Assembly (NCBI RefSeq): GCF_000385925.1 | Contig: NC_021175.1 | Location: 208,501-272,500, forward strand | Direction of reading: 5' to 3' | Origin: Streptococcus cristatus AS 1.3089 | Lineage (GTDB): Bacteria > Bacillota > Bacilli > Lactobacillales > Streptococcaceae | DNA length: 64,000 bases | In this document: positions 19,443 to 29,900 of the stretch, piece after piece | Layout: each line of letters begins with the position of its first letter | How positions within the stretch are numbered: position 1 is the first letter of the stretch | The notes under the pieces: model-generated | What the model saw: only the letters and a program-made list of their open reading frames with translations | The model's database searches: none | What the model was told of the DNA's origin: nothing | Program-made: the position numbers and the translations under genes

Positions 19443-21571
19443 ATGATTACCGAATTGCAACTCCCTTCAGATCGGTTTATTGATACTACATATAGCGGAT
19501 TGAAGCAAAAGAATTTCATTTACGGAAAAAACGGAACAGGAAAATCAACAATCACTCAAACAATATCTGATTCATTCCACGATACTCATGATGTACGAAT
19601 TTTTCAAGGATTTGATTCTGTGGCGGAAAATTCAGTATTAAACGCTATTTCGTTAGGAAAAGAAAATGCAAGTATACAACCTCAAATTGATCAAGTAAAT
19701 CTTGATATTTCTAAATTAGAGAGTGAACTTATTGCTAATGAGAGTAGACCAGATAATCTTTACGCTAGATTTAAAGCTAAGGAAAAAGAATATGAGGAAC
19801 AAGATAAATCTATAAATAATAATTGTAGATCCTCGGCTAGTGAGCTAAAAAGAGAGCATACTAATGTAACTGGAGTTAGCTATGATATTCGAAACTTCAA
19901 AAATGATATAGAAAGTATTGAAAAAAGCATTTCAAGTGTTTCTTTAAGTGATACTGAAAAAGAGCAGTTTCAACAATTAATAAATCAAAAGGAGATTAAG
20001 ATTGATTCAAAACAATCATTTCCAAATATTGATATAAGTGGATTTTTAAAAGCTACAAATGAAATTATCACAACAGAATTAGCAAAAAGTATCATATTAG
20101 AATTTTCAACAATCGAAGAACAAAACTGGGTTAGACATGGTTTAAACTATCATAATAAAGGAGATGTTTGTGCGTTTTGCAACAATCCAATTTCTGATAA
20201 ACGTTTGGACCAATTAAATCATTTCTTTAGTGATAATGTTAAGAATTTTGAAACGAGATTATCACATGCTATCGAACTTTTAAAAATAAAAAAAGATGAG
20301 CTTAGTAAAATAAAAGTGATTGACTCTTCTCAATTCTATCCTGTTTATCATGAACAAATTTCAGATTTAAATACTTCTATCTCGGAATTGATTCGAAAGT
20401 ATACTTACTTTCTTGATTTCCTTATTGAAGCTCTGGAACAACGTAAATCGGATCTTTTTACAACTATGTCTGAAATATCTTATGAGTTACCAGATAGCTT
20501 TGAATCGATTAAGGAGCAGTACAGTGAAATTTATGAAGTTAACAAAAGATACGGTCAAGATTTAACCTCAAAAAAAGAAGATGCAAAAAATAAGTTGAGA
20601 CTCAATTTGGTAAATATTGAGCTATCTAAAATGAAATATAGTCAGGATGTATCTGATTTAGAGAAATTAGATATAGAAAAGAAAAGGTTAGCTGATGAGT
20701 TACAACTCAATCAAAATAATTTGCTTGAGTTGAGAAAACAAAAACTTAATCTAATTTCTCAAACTATTGATGAAAGTATTGCTGCAGAGAGAATTAACAA
20801 ATCATTAAGAAGTCTAGGAAACCATTCGTTTCAGTTAGACTTAGTTTCAGGGGAACAAAGAGGTCAGTATAGGATAAAAAATATTGATGGCAGCACACGA
20901 GATGTAGACACATTAAGTACAGGAGAAAAAATATAGTTTCATTTTTGTGGTTTTTAGCAGATTTAGATAATCCTTCAAAAATGTCAGAAAAGCCACAAGT
21001 TATAGTTTTCGATGATCCTATGAATTCTAACGATGATACGACGCAATACTTAATAATTTCGTATTTGCAAGATTTGATAATTAATTTATCTGAAAATCGC
21101 CAATTATTTATTTTAACTCATAACATTCATTTTTACTTAAATGTAAGATATGATTGGTGGAGGAGGGCACCTACTACTAAGTTGACTTTACACCTTAAAA
21201 AGATTAATGGGAAAAGTAAGATTGACCTAATTGAAAATCAAAATAAAGATTTAAAAACTAGTTATGATGCCCTATGGGCAGAGTTAAGATGGCTTTATCA
21301 ACAGGATAAACCAAATTTCATGTTAAATCCTATCCGACGTATTTTTGAAACATTCGCAAAATTCAATAACATATCACCTGATGTTTTATTTGAAAGTGAT
21401 GTTGAAGCTAAAAAATTATTTAATGTTAATTCTCATTCAATTGACGATTTAGAGGCTGAGTTAAATGGTAAAACTAATCAAGATATTATTTCAAAAGTCA
21501 GTGCTATTTTCCGTAGCAATAATGCACAGTCGCATTTTGAAAAATACTGGATAGTATCAAATGAAGAATAA
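19443..21571 (+). pseudogene. rloC: RloC/PrrC-like anticodon nuclease, split by a frameshift
   Basis: Two overlapping frames together encode about 709 residues, the size of RloC proteins. Part 1 has a P-loop (from Gly28 to Lys34), long coiled-coil stretches around a C243-x2-C246 zinc-hook-like motif, and the ABC signature LSTGEK at 491-496, then stops at a TAG (20934-20936). Part 2, in the -1 frame, continues FLWFLADLDN and has a Walker B-like VIVFDDPMNSND. Its end carries Arg (21335), Glu (21347; spacing R-x3-E) and His (21434; in NSHS), matching the Arg-Glu-His catalytic triad of PrrC. Adding one A to the six-A run at 20926-20931 restores a single frame. Relatives cut tRNA in the anticodon loop when a linked type I system is inhibited. 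ATG 19443 follows AAAGGAG, 33 bases after hsdS, so it belongs to the hsd operon. Lower GC than hsdR. Confidence 0.82.
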
Positions 21572-21632
21572 CTATTACTTAAAAATTATCTATCAATTAA
21601 TATTTAAATTAAAAATATAGAGATTTAATATC

Positions 21633-21662
21633 CCAGCCAAATTAACTTTTGGCTGGTTTTTA
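21633..21662 (+). terminator. terminator of the hsd-rloC operon
   Basis: A perfect 9-bp stem CCAGCCAAA / TTTGGCTGG with a 6-nt loop followed by a T run. It separates the hsd-rloC unit from the toxin-antitoxin unit. Confidence 0.85.
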
Positions 21663-21673
21663 TTGTCTAAAGG

Positions 21674-21708
21674 TGCTATAATTAAATTACCCAAAAGGTA
21701 ATTTAATT
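21674..21708 (+). promoter_or_regulatory. toxin-antitoxin promoter and operator
   Basis: An extended -10 (TGCTATAAT, 21674-21682) overlaps a perfect inverted repeat: AATTAAATTACC at 21680-21691 and its complement at 21697-21708 with a 5-base centre. This is the expected position for autorepression by the antitoxin. Confidence 0.75.
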
Positions 21709-21724
21709 TAACAAAAAGGGACTT

Positions 21725-22063
21725 ATGAAGCTTATCTATACAAACAAAACTGTTAAAAAGCAGTGCACAGAGCTGAGACAGGCGAAAAAGGATTTTTCGG
21801 ATAAGGTTGCTGTAAAGTTGCATCTCTTGATCAACTTTTTGGAAGCGGCAGATTCTTTGGCTAGTGTGACAGCTTTTCCTAAATACCACTTTCACCAACT
21901 CAAGGGAAAGAGACAAGGACAGTTTGCTTTGGATATAGATGGTCGAAGGAGTTCCTATCGTTTGATTGTGTGTTTTCGTGAAGAGGATGTAGAAAAGGTG
22001 TTTCCAAATCCTGTTGAAATCGAAATACTAAAAATAGAGGAGGTCAGCAATCACTATGAGTAA
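21725..22063 (+). CDS. higB: HigB/RelE-type toxin
   Basis: A 112-residue protein of the RelE/HigB fold: a helical N-terminus, then YHFHQLKGKRQGQFALDIDG and RRSSYRLIVCF, the Arg-rich beta-sheet where the mRNA-cleaving residues lie. HigB proteins cut mRNA on the translating ribosome. It comes before its antitoxin, the order typical of hig loci, and overlaps it by eight bases. It has its own promoter with a palindromic operator. Ribosome site AAAAAGGG. Confidence 0.85.
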   Translation: MKLIYTNKTVKKQCTELRQAKKDFSDKVAVKLHLLINFLEAADSLASVTAFPKYHFHQLKGKRQGQFALDIDGRRSSYRLIVCFREEDVEKVFPNPVEIEILKIEEVSNHYE

Positions 22064-23141
22064 TAAAATTGTTGAATACAAAGACCTGATTGCTTTTCAT
22101 CCAGGTCAGTATGTTGAAGAGTTGATTGAAGATTACAACGTAACGCAGAAAGAATTTGCAGAGCGTTTGGGAGTTTCAGCAAAGACTGTCAGCAAGCTCG
22201 TCAATGCGGAGGAGTCTATTAGTAAAGAAACGGCACATAAGTTAGCCAAGCTAAGTGGAGTTTCCATGCAAACTTGGCTCAATCTTCAAAATGCTTATGA
22301 TGTAAAAGTGGCTGAGATTGTAGAACAAAAAGAGCTAGAAGAAGGTAGCGAGAAAGAAATCTGCGAGATGATTGATTTCAAGTATTTTAAGGAAGAAGGT
22401 TACGTTCCAGACAAACGCTATACTTTGAAAGAAAAGATTGTCGAGCTTCGAAAGATCCTAGGTGTGGCGAGTTTAGAAAATCTCTTGACTTTCAATCATC
22501 TAGTAAGTTATCGAAATACACGTGAGTTTACACCTAAAAGTATAGTAAACTCCAATATCATGCTAGAGTTAGCATCTAAAAAGGCGCGTGATAAAACGAC
22601 TACTAAGCTTAATCGCAGAAAGCTGGAGAAAAGCTTGTCTGCTTTAAGAGAATTGACCAGACAAGATCCAGAGGTCTTTCCTCAACGCTTGTTTGACATC
22701 TTGCTAGATTGTGGTGTTGTCCTAGTCGGTCTACCTGCTTTGGCAAATGCTAATCTGAATGGTGCTACAAAAAAATTCGGAAATGGTAGTGCCTTGCTAT
22801 TATTGACAGACCGAAACAAGGCATCCGATATTTTCTGGTTCTCACTTTTCCATGAGATTGGGCACATTTTACAGAACGATTTTTCATCTGAAGACGGAAA
22901 CAGTGACTCATACCGACGTTCTGAGGAACAGGCAGACCAGTTTGCAAAAGATTTCTTGATTAGACCTGAAGACTATCAAACTTTTGTAGAAAAAGGAAAC
23001 TTTGATAAGTCAGACATCCTTCAATTTGCTGAAGAAATAAATATTCACCCGAGTATTGTTCTAGGAAGATTACAAAATGAGGGCATTCTCAGTTTTGATC
23101 GTTTCCGAGAACTAAAAGCCAATTATTACTTTGTTTCTTGA
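22056..23141 (+). CDS. higA: HigA-type antitoxin fused to ImmA/IrrE metalloprotease domain
   Basis: A 361-residue two-domain protein. Residues ~15-75 form an XRE-type helix-turn-helix (VTQKEFAERLGVSAKTVSKL, then MQTWLNLQNAYD), the HigA pattern. Residues ~200-330 carry the ImmA/IrrE zinc-peptidase motif H266-E-I-G-H270. The first part should bind the operator upstream of higB and neutralise the toxin. The second may cleave a repressor or the antitoxin itself under stress; that is inference from ImmA-type proteases. It closes the defence island; metE follows after 380 bases. Confidence 0.86.
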   Translation: MSNKIVEYKDLIAFHPGQYVEELIEDYNVTQKEFAERLGVSAKTVSKLVNAEESISKETAHKLAKLSGVSMQTWLNLQNAYDVKVAEIVEQKELEEGSEKEICEMIDFKYFKEEGYVPDKRYTLKEKIVELRKILGVASLENLLTFNHLVSYRNTREFTPKSIVNSNIMLELASKKARDKTTTKLNRRKLEKSLSALRELTRQDPEVFPQRLFDILLDCGVVLVGLPALANANLNGATKKFGNGSALLLLTDRNKASDIFWFSLFHEIGHILQNDFSSEDGNSDSYRRSEEQADQFAKDFLIRPEDYQTFVEKGNFDKSDILQFAEEINIHPSIVLGRLQNEGILSFDRFRELKANYYFVS

Positions 23142-23370
23142 TTGTTTTGGAATTCTTAGAAGATGAAAAGATGCTTAAAGTTTAATACAGTTAGCAGTGG
23201 TGGCCAATTGATTCGCTCAAATTCCGCTCGTATTATTAAAAAGCGATAAGAGAAATCAAAATTTAAACAAGCTATAGTCTTTTCTAATAACAAGGCATAG
23301 TTGCTTATAAGAATTAGCGATACCCTATTTTAAGCTACAAACGAGTATGTGACTTAAAAACAAACAACAC

Positions 23371-23405
23371 AAGGGATTTGAGACAAGTGCCTCAAATCCT
23401 TTTCT
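23371..23405 (+). terminator. intrinsic terminator after the island
   Basis: A 9-bp stem GGATTTGAG / CTCAAATCC extended by one wobble and two A-T pairs, with an 8-nt loop, followed by TTTTCTTTT. Confidence 0.75.
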
Positions 23406-23422
23406 TTTGTCCATAATAGGGA

Positions 23423-23439
23423 TATAGTTTAAAACTATA
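23423..23439. promoter_or_regulatory. Met-box, MetR/MtaR site upstream of metE
   Basis: TATAGTTT-A-AAACTATA is a perfect 17-bp palindrome matching the streptococcal Met-box recognised by the LysR-type regulator MetR/MtaR. It lies 81 bases before metE. Confidence 0.85.
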
Positions 23440-23520
23440 TCAAATCTTAATTTTTTCCAATTATACAGACGGGTTCTTTTCTGTTAAGATAGTTTCAACA
23501 ACAATTTTTGGAGGACGTTT

Positions 23521-25773
23521 ATGTCAACGACTATCATTGGTTTCCCTCGTTTGGGTGAATTCCGCGAATTAAAATTTACAACTGAAAAATACTTTAGAAA
23601 TGAAATCTCAGCAGATGAACTCTTGGCAGCAGCAAAAGACTTGCGTGCGAAACACTGGAACATTGTCAAAGAAAAAGGCATCACTGAAATCCCATCAAAT
23701 GACTTTTCTCACTATGATAACTTCCTAGATGCAGCCTTCCTCTTCAACGTGGTGCCTGCTTCAGTTCAAAACTTGGACTTGACTGATCTTGAGCGCTACT
23801 TTGCCTTGGCGCGTGGTTACCAAGGTGAAAAAGGGGATGTTCGTGCCCTTCCGATGAAGAAATGGTTCAACACCAACTACCACTACATCGTTCCTAAATT
23901 TGAAAAAGACACTCAAGTCAAACTTGCAGGTCACAAAATCTTTGATGAGTTCCAAGAAGCCAAAGAACTTGGATTGAACACTCGTCCTGTCCTTGTAGGT
24001 CCATTCACTTTCCTTCAATTATCAGACTTTGAAGAAGGCGTGAAAGCAGAAGACTTCGTAGATAGCTTAGTAGCTGCTTATCAAGAAGTTTTTGCGAAAT
24101 TAGCTGAACTTGGTGCGACACGTGTCCAACTCGATGAAGCGGCTCTTGTCAAAGACTTGACTGCTGAAGAAAAAGCGCTCTTCTTGAACCTCTACAACAA
24201 ACTTTTGGCTGACAAGAAAGGTCTTGAAGTCTTGCTTCAAACATACTTCGGTGATGTGCGTGACGTTTACGCTGACCTTGTCAACTTGCCAGTTGATGCT
24301 ATCGGTCTTGACTTCGTTGAAGGTAAGAAAACCCTTGAACTGGTTAAAGGTGGTTTCCCAGCTGACAAGACTCTCTATGCAGGCATCGTCAATGGTAAGA
24401 ATATCTGGCGCAATAACTATGAAAAGAGCTTGGCTGTTCTTGAGCAAATCCCAGCTGAAAACATCGTTTTGACAAGCTCATGCTCACTTCTTCATGTGCC
24501 ATTTACAACTGCTAATGAAGAATTTGAACCAGCTATCTTGAACCACTTTGCTTTTGCGGTGGAAAAATTGGATGAGATCCGTGACTTGGATGCTATCCGC
24601 AATGGTCAAGGTCAAGAAGCCCTTGCAGCTAATAAAGAACTCTTTGCAACTGAACGTGTTGGTGAAAATGCAGAACTTCGTGCGCGTATCGCTGGTTTGA
24701 CAGACGCTGACTACACTCGTTTCCCAGCCTTTGCTGAACGTGAAGCCATCCAAGAAGAGGCCTTCAAACTTCCAGCTCTTCCAACAACAACCATCGGTTC
24801 ATTCCCTCAAACCAAGGAAGTCCGTGCCAAACGTTTGGCCTTCCGTAAGGGTGAGTTGTCAGCAGAAGACTATGACAAGTTCTTGGCAGAGCAAATCGAC
24901 GAATGGATTAAATGGCAAGAAGAAGTTGGATTTGACGTGCTTGTACACGGTGAGTTCGAGCGTAACGACATGGTTGAGTACTTCGGTCAAAACTTGTCAG
25001 GTTACCTCTTCTCTAAGAATGGTTGGGTACAATCATACGGTATGCGTGGGGTGAAACCACCAATCATCTGGGGCGATGTCACTCGTCTCAACCCAATCAC
25101 TGTCAAATGGTCTAGCTATGCGCAAAGCCGTACAGACAAACCTGTCAAAGGTATGTTGACTGGACCTGTTACCATCCTCAACTGGTCATTCCCACGTGAA
25201 GACATCTCTATCAAGGATTCTACTCTTCAAATCGCTCTTGCTATCAAGGATGAAGTGCTTGACCTTGAAGCTGCAGGTGTGAAAATCATCCAAATCGACG
25301 AGGCTGCTCTTCGTGAGAAATTGCCACTCCGTCGTAGCGACTGGTACGAAGACTACCTTGACTGGGCTATTCCAGCCTTCCGTTTGGTACACTCAACAGT
25401 AGCGCCAGACACACAAATCCACACTCACATGTGTTACTCAGAATTTACAGATATCATCCCAGCTATCGACAACATGGATGCGGACGTTATTTCCTTTGAA
25501 GCAAGCCGTTCAAACCTTGAAATCTTGGACGAACTCAAAGCGAAAAACTTCCAAACAGAAGTGGGACCTGGGGTTTACGATATCCACTCTCCTCGTGTGC
25601 CGAACGAAGGGGAAATCGACAACACAATCGAAGCCATCCTTGCCAAAGTGCCAAGCAAGAAAGTTTGGATTAACCCTGACTGTGGTTTGAAAACACGTGG
25701 TATTCCAGAAACAAAAGAAAGCTTGATCCGCCTTGTCGAAGCGGCTAAAGCAGCTAGACAAAAACTGAATTAA
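23521..25773 (+). CDS. metE: cobalamin-independent methionine synthase
   Basis: A 750-residue enzyme that transfers the methyl group of 5-methyltetrahydrofolate (polyglutamate) to homocysteine. It has the two-barrel layout: the N-terminal half begins with [18 protein letters not shown], and the C-terminal half has the zinc ligands in the HTHMCYSEF segment and in NPDCGLKTR. Length is normal. ATG 23521 follows TTGGAGGACG. Codon use is strongly optimised. It is placed with metF, which makes its methyl donor, and is probably induced by MetR through the upstream Met-box. Confidence 0.97.
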   Translation: MSTTIIGFPRLGEFRELKFTTEKYFRNEISADELLAAAKDLRAKHWNIVKEKGITEIPSNDFSHYDNFLDAAFLFNVVPASVQNLDLTDLERYFALARGYQGEKGDVRALPMKKWFNTNYHYIVPKFEKDTQVKLAGHKIFDEFQEAKELGLNTRPVLVGPFTFLQLSDFEEGVKAEDFVDSLVAAYQEVFAKLAELGATRVQLDEAALVKDLTAEEKALFLNLYNKLLADKKGLEVLLQTYFGDVRDVYADLVNLPVDAIGLDFVEGKKTLELVKGGFPADKTLYAGIVNGKNIWRNNYEKSLAVLEQIPAENIVLTSSCSLLHVPFTTANEEFEPAILNHFAFAVEKLDEIRDLDAIRNGQGQEALAANKELFATERVGENAELRARIAGLTDADYTRFPAFAEREAIQEEAFKLPALPTTTIGSFPQTKEVRAKRLAFRKGELSAEDYDKFLAEQIDEWIKWQEEVGFDVLVHGEFERNDMVEYFGQNLSGYLFSKNGWVQSYGMRGVKPPIIWGDVTRLNPITVKWSSYAQSRTDKPVKGMLTGPVTILNWSFPREDISIKDSTLQIALAIKDEVLDLEAAGVKIIQIDEAALREKLPLRRSDWYEDYLDWAIPAFRLVHSTVAPDTQIHTHMCYSEFTDIIPAIDNMDADVISFEASRSNLEILDELKAKNFQTEVGPGVYDIHSPRVPNEGEIDNTIEAILAKVPSKKVWINPDCGLKTRGIPETKESLIRLVEAAKAARQKLN

Positions 25774-25804
25774 TATTATTTCTACATTTAAACTCAGCTC
25801 TGAT

Positions 25805-25833
25805 AAACCTGCAACAAAGCTGTTTGCAGGTTT
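25805..25833 (+). terminator. stem-loop between metE and metF
   Basis: A perfect 10-bp stem AAACCTGCAA / TTGCAGGTTT with a 9-nt loop and only a short T tract after it. It may be a partial terminator that lowers metF relative to metE, or a 3' stabiliser for metE. Confidence 0.6.
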
Positions 25834-25876
25834 GTTATAGGCTGCTAGTTAGTAGATTGAAAGGAATTTTATCTCT

Positions 25877-26755
25877 ATGGTGAATCGCCAAACTCCTAGT
25901 CTCTCATTTGAAGTATTTCCTCCTAGTCCGGCAGTAGGCAATGATAAGATTTTTCAGGCGTTGAGGGAGATGCAAGATCTGGCTCCCCACTTTATCAGTG
26001 TGACTGCCAGCAATAATAAATTTGATATTGAGGAGACAACGGTTCGTTTGGCTGAGTTCATCTCCAATGACCTTGAGATTCCAACGATTGCCCATTTGCC
26101 AGCTGTTTATCTAACCAAGGAAATGGTATCCAATATCTTGCAGGCTTTGGATCGTGTTGGGGTCAATCAGATTTTGGCTTTGCGAGGCGATATTTTTCCA
26201 GATGTGGCTCCTAAGGATGATTTTAAATATGCGACTGACTTGATTGAGTATATCAAGACAGAAGCACCACATTTTGATATTATCGGTGCTTGCTATCCAG
26301 AGGGGCACCCAGACTCACCAAACCAGATCTCAGATATTCAGAATCTCAAGAAGAAAGTGGATGCGGGCTGCTCTAGTCTTGTCACTCAGCTCTTCTTTGA
26401 CAATGAACGTTTCTATGATTTCCAAGACAAGTGTACCTTGGCTGGGATCGATGTTCCGATTCATGCAGGTATCATGCCTATTCTGAATCGAAACCAAGCG
26501 CTTCGTCTTTTGAAAACGTGTGAGAATATTCATCTTCCGCGCAAATTCAAGGCTATTCTGGATAAGTATGAACATGATCCAGAATCCCTGCGGACAGCTG
26601 GTTTAGCCTATGCGGTGGATCAAATTGTTGATTTAGTGACCCATGATGTAGCAGGGATCCATCTCTATACGATGAATAATGCGGCAACAGCTTACCATAT
26701 CTATAAGGCGACCCATGCGCTCTTTAACCATACCCCATCCGTTCAATCTTTTTAA
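25877..26755 (+). CDS. metF: 5,10-methylenetetrahydrofolate reductase
   Basis: A 292-residue flavoenzyme with the TIM-barrel pattern of MetF: the start LSFEVFPP, the FISVTASN strand, LALRGD for flavin binding, and ACYPEGHPDSP. It reduces methylenetetrahydrofolate to 5-methyltetrahydrofolate, the donor used by MetE. It lies 100 bases after metE with a stem-loop between them and has no promoter that I can identify, so it is probably read from metE. Confidence 0.95.
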   Translation: MVNRQTPSLSFEVFPPSPAVGNDKIFQALREMQDLAPHFISVTASNNKFDIEETTVRLAEFISNDLEIPTIAHLPAVYLTKEMVSNILQALDRVGVNQILALRGDIFPDVAPKDDFKYATDLIEYIKTEAPHFDIIGACYPEGHPDSPNQISDIQNLKKKVDAGCSSLVTQLFFDNERFYDFQDKCTLAGIDVPIHAGIMPILNRNQALRLLKTCENIHLPRKFKAILDKYEHDPESLRTAGLAYAVDQIVDLVTHDVAGIHLYTMNNAATAYHIYKATHALFNHTPSVQSF

Positions 26756-26766
26756 GATGAATGAAG

Positions 26767-26805
26767 AAACCACTAATCAGATTCATTTGCTGTTTAGTGG
26801 TTTTT
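26767..26805 (+). terminator. metEF terminator
   Basis: A 10-bp stem AAACCACTAA / TTAGTGGTTT with a T run, starting 12 bases after the metF stop. Confidence 0.85.
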
Positions 26806-26920
26806 GTTTATAGGTTTTGATCATTTAGAAGCTGATAAATGATAGAGTCGTTTTTTCTTGCTTGCTAAAATGTCTTATTTTGTTTATATTAGTTTTATAA
26901 GCTTTCTTGGAGGCGTTTAC

Positions 26921-29900
26921 ATGACGAAAAATCTGTTGAGGTTGAAATTACTGGGAAGTCCGAGTATTTTTCTTAATCAGGAGAAGCTCTATTTTCCTTT
27001 TGCCAAAATCAATGCTCTGCTCTATTATCTCCATATCAATGGAACAGTCAATCGGGAGGAGATTGCAGGAATCCTCTGGGAAAACAAGGATAATCAGACC
27101 GCCAAAAAGAATCTGCGGAATACCATTTATCAGGCTAACAAGCTATTGGGCGGAGAATGGATTATTGGTCCCAACCGGACTGTGCTGTCGCTTAATCCCG
27201 AGTGTGCGATTGAAAGTGATGTAGAAATTTTCACGGACCATCCAGCAGAGCATCTGTCGCTCTATCAGGGTGATTTTCTGCAGGGCTTCTATCTCAAGGA
27301 CAGTGAAGCCTTTGACTATTGGGTGTCCAAGATGCGGACGCGATATGAGCAGCTCTATATCCAGGCTTGCTACCAAAAGTTGGAAAAAGATCCGTCGAAT
27401 TTGGAGGAATCAGAGCGAAATCTGCGTCGTATGATCAGTATTGATGAGTTTGATGAGAAGAATTATCATCTGCTGATGAAGCTTTATCAGGAGAATGATC
27501 GACCTGGTAAGGTGATTGAGACTTATTATAACTTGGTCAATCTCTTGGACAAGGAATTGGGGATTAGTCCGAATGAAGCAATCCAACAGCTGTATCATGA
27601 AGTGATGGCCAAGGATCGCAGTGAGCGTAAGATCAAGCAATTTTTACGTAATACAGACCACTTCTTTGGCCGAGTGGATGAAATCAAGCGTTTGGAATCT
27701 TATTTTTCTAAGATTATAGAGAGGCAAGAACCTCGTGCGCTGCTCTTAGTCGGTGGTACTGGCATCGGTAAACGGACAGTGACTCGACAAGTACTGGCTA
27801 ATCAGACCAAGTATTTCCAGATTGTTATGGCAGAGTGCTTCAAGGAAGAAATGACGGTTGGATTGCAGCCTTGGCGCAGTCTGCTAGATGGCTTGGGAGA
27901 CTTAGTCATTCAGCATCAGATCCTTTCGACCAGCCAGTGGCAGGTTATTTTGGATAGTTATTTTCCGATTATGGCAGGTGAAGCTTCGGATTTTGAGCTG
28001 AATACGGATCGTCTGGCTTGGTTTGTACTGGATATTTTGCAAAAGATTTCTAAGAAAAAGGCTCTGGTGATCTTGGTTGAGGACTGTCACTGGATGGATG
28101 AGGCTAGTGTGGCTGTTTTAGAGCAGGTTATGAACCATTTGAGGGATTATCCAGTAGCCTTTGTGCTGACCAAGCATCTGAGTACGCCACCTTATCTTGG
28201 ACGTTTTTTCAATCGCTTATTGCTTCGTAGCCAGCTAGACTGCATTGAACTGCAGCCGCTGGATTTTAAGGCAAGTGTGGCTTATTTACAGGCCCAGACT
28301 GGACAGTTAACCATATCTGAAGAACGGCTTGAGGCTATTTATCGGGTCAGTCAGGGCATTCCTTTCTTTCTGTCGGAGTATGCGGAACAGCTTCTTCGGG
28401 GTGAGAAATTCCAGCCATTGACCTCAGCTATTAAAGCAAAACTATCTCTGAAATTAGGCTATTTGAGCAGCCAGGAGGAGGAATTGGTTGACTATCTGGC
28501 TTGCTTTAGTTCCCCTGCTTCGGTAGCGCTCTTAGCTAAGTTGCTAGGCCTATCTGTGGAAGAAGCGGTCGAAATTGCTGAAGGATTTGGGCAAAAACAG
28601 CTTTCAATAGAAGAGGAGCAGGAGGAATTGGTTTTACGGTTCAGCCAGGAGCTTTTGAGGATTTATGCTTATGAGCGCTTGCCGCTTGCCAAGAAGCGAA
28701 TGCTACATCACCAGATTGCCCAAGGCATGGAAGACCAGCTGGGAGCCTCTCTTTATCATGCCCAGCTGCTCAATGACATTGCCTATCATTATAAGATGTC
28801 TAAACAACCGATTAAGTCTTTGGAGTATGAGTTGCATTATCTCGAGGCCACCTTGCAGTTTCATCATGAGCTCTTTCCGATTTATTCACGGGAGTTTGGC
28901 TTTATCGAAAAGACAGATGATACTGATCAATCAGCGGTTTTAGACCAGTTTGACCGTATCCGTAGGGAAATAGAAGGCTTAGAAAGAAAACACCAGAATC
29001 ACAAAGATTTTCAGCTATTGGTTCTCCGCTTTCTCTATCTGGAAGGGCGTTATGCTATCCGGACGGGGAATTACCAGCAGGGAATGGACAATATCCAGCA
29101 GGTGATTGCTTCTGCTAAAGAGCTGCAGCAGATGGATTTTCTCCTAGAAGGCTATCGGCAGATGATCTACTATTGCATCCAGACGGAGAATATTCCTGAG
29201 ATGCGCTACTATACGGAGTTGGCTCTGGATGCTTCAGTTCAGGCCAATAATCACGAAGCTATTGCAATGAATCTTCGACTTAAGGGGCTTTATCATCTCA
29301 TGATTGGAGATGAGGAGCAGTCGCTCCGTCATCTCTACCAGTCTATCGATTGCTTTAGTTTGACGGCTTCGTTGCGTTCAAAGTATTCGATTCAGATTGC
29401 GGCGGCTCTAGATTATCTGGCAGAGATTGAGCAGATTCGTGGGAATTTCAAGACAGCGCTGGCTCATCAGAAAGAGGCGATTGAGCTGACGGAAAATAAA
29501 ACAGCGGAGCCTTCGATTTTTGCTTTCTACATAGGATTGGGTCTGACTTATTATCAGCTAAAAGATTATGAACAGGCGGAGCGGATCTTGCTGAAAGCGA
29601 AAGTAGCCCTAAAGTCGCTCAGCTTTCCTTGGAAGGAGACCCAGCTGGAAGTTTATTTGGCCTTGATTGGCTGCGAGAAGGGGGATTACCAGCCGGTGCT
29701 TGATCTGCTGCGGAAAAAGGATAGTCTCATTAGTCGCTATGGCAATCCGCGGGACAAGGGCTTGATCTACTATCTGATGGCTGTGATCAAGTATCGCCAG
29801 CTGGCTGGCAGTTTGCAAGAAGCTGGTTTTGAAAATTTATTAGCTCAGGACTTTGAAACTTATTATGAAACAGCCAAAAGTCAGCTCAATCCCTACCGGG

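Larger units (their letters stand above)
23142..23520 (+). other. intergenic region, higA to metE
   Basis: Contains a terminator at 23371-23405, the Met-box at 23423-23439 and the metE leader with GGAGGACG before the start. The first 200 bases show no gene or structure that I can support. Confidence 0.6.

Noticed and set aside
20880..20945. Programmed -1 ribosomal frameshift in rloC
   Set aside because: The codons GAA AAA ATA do not form a canonical X-XXY-YYZ slippery site in frame, and no strong downstream stem was seen; an indel is simpler.
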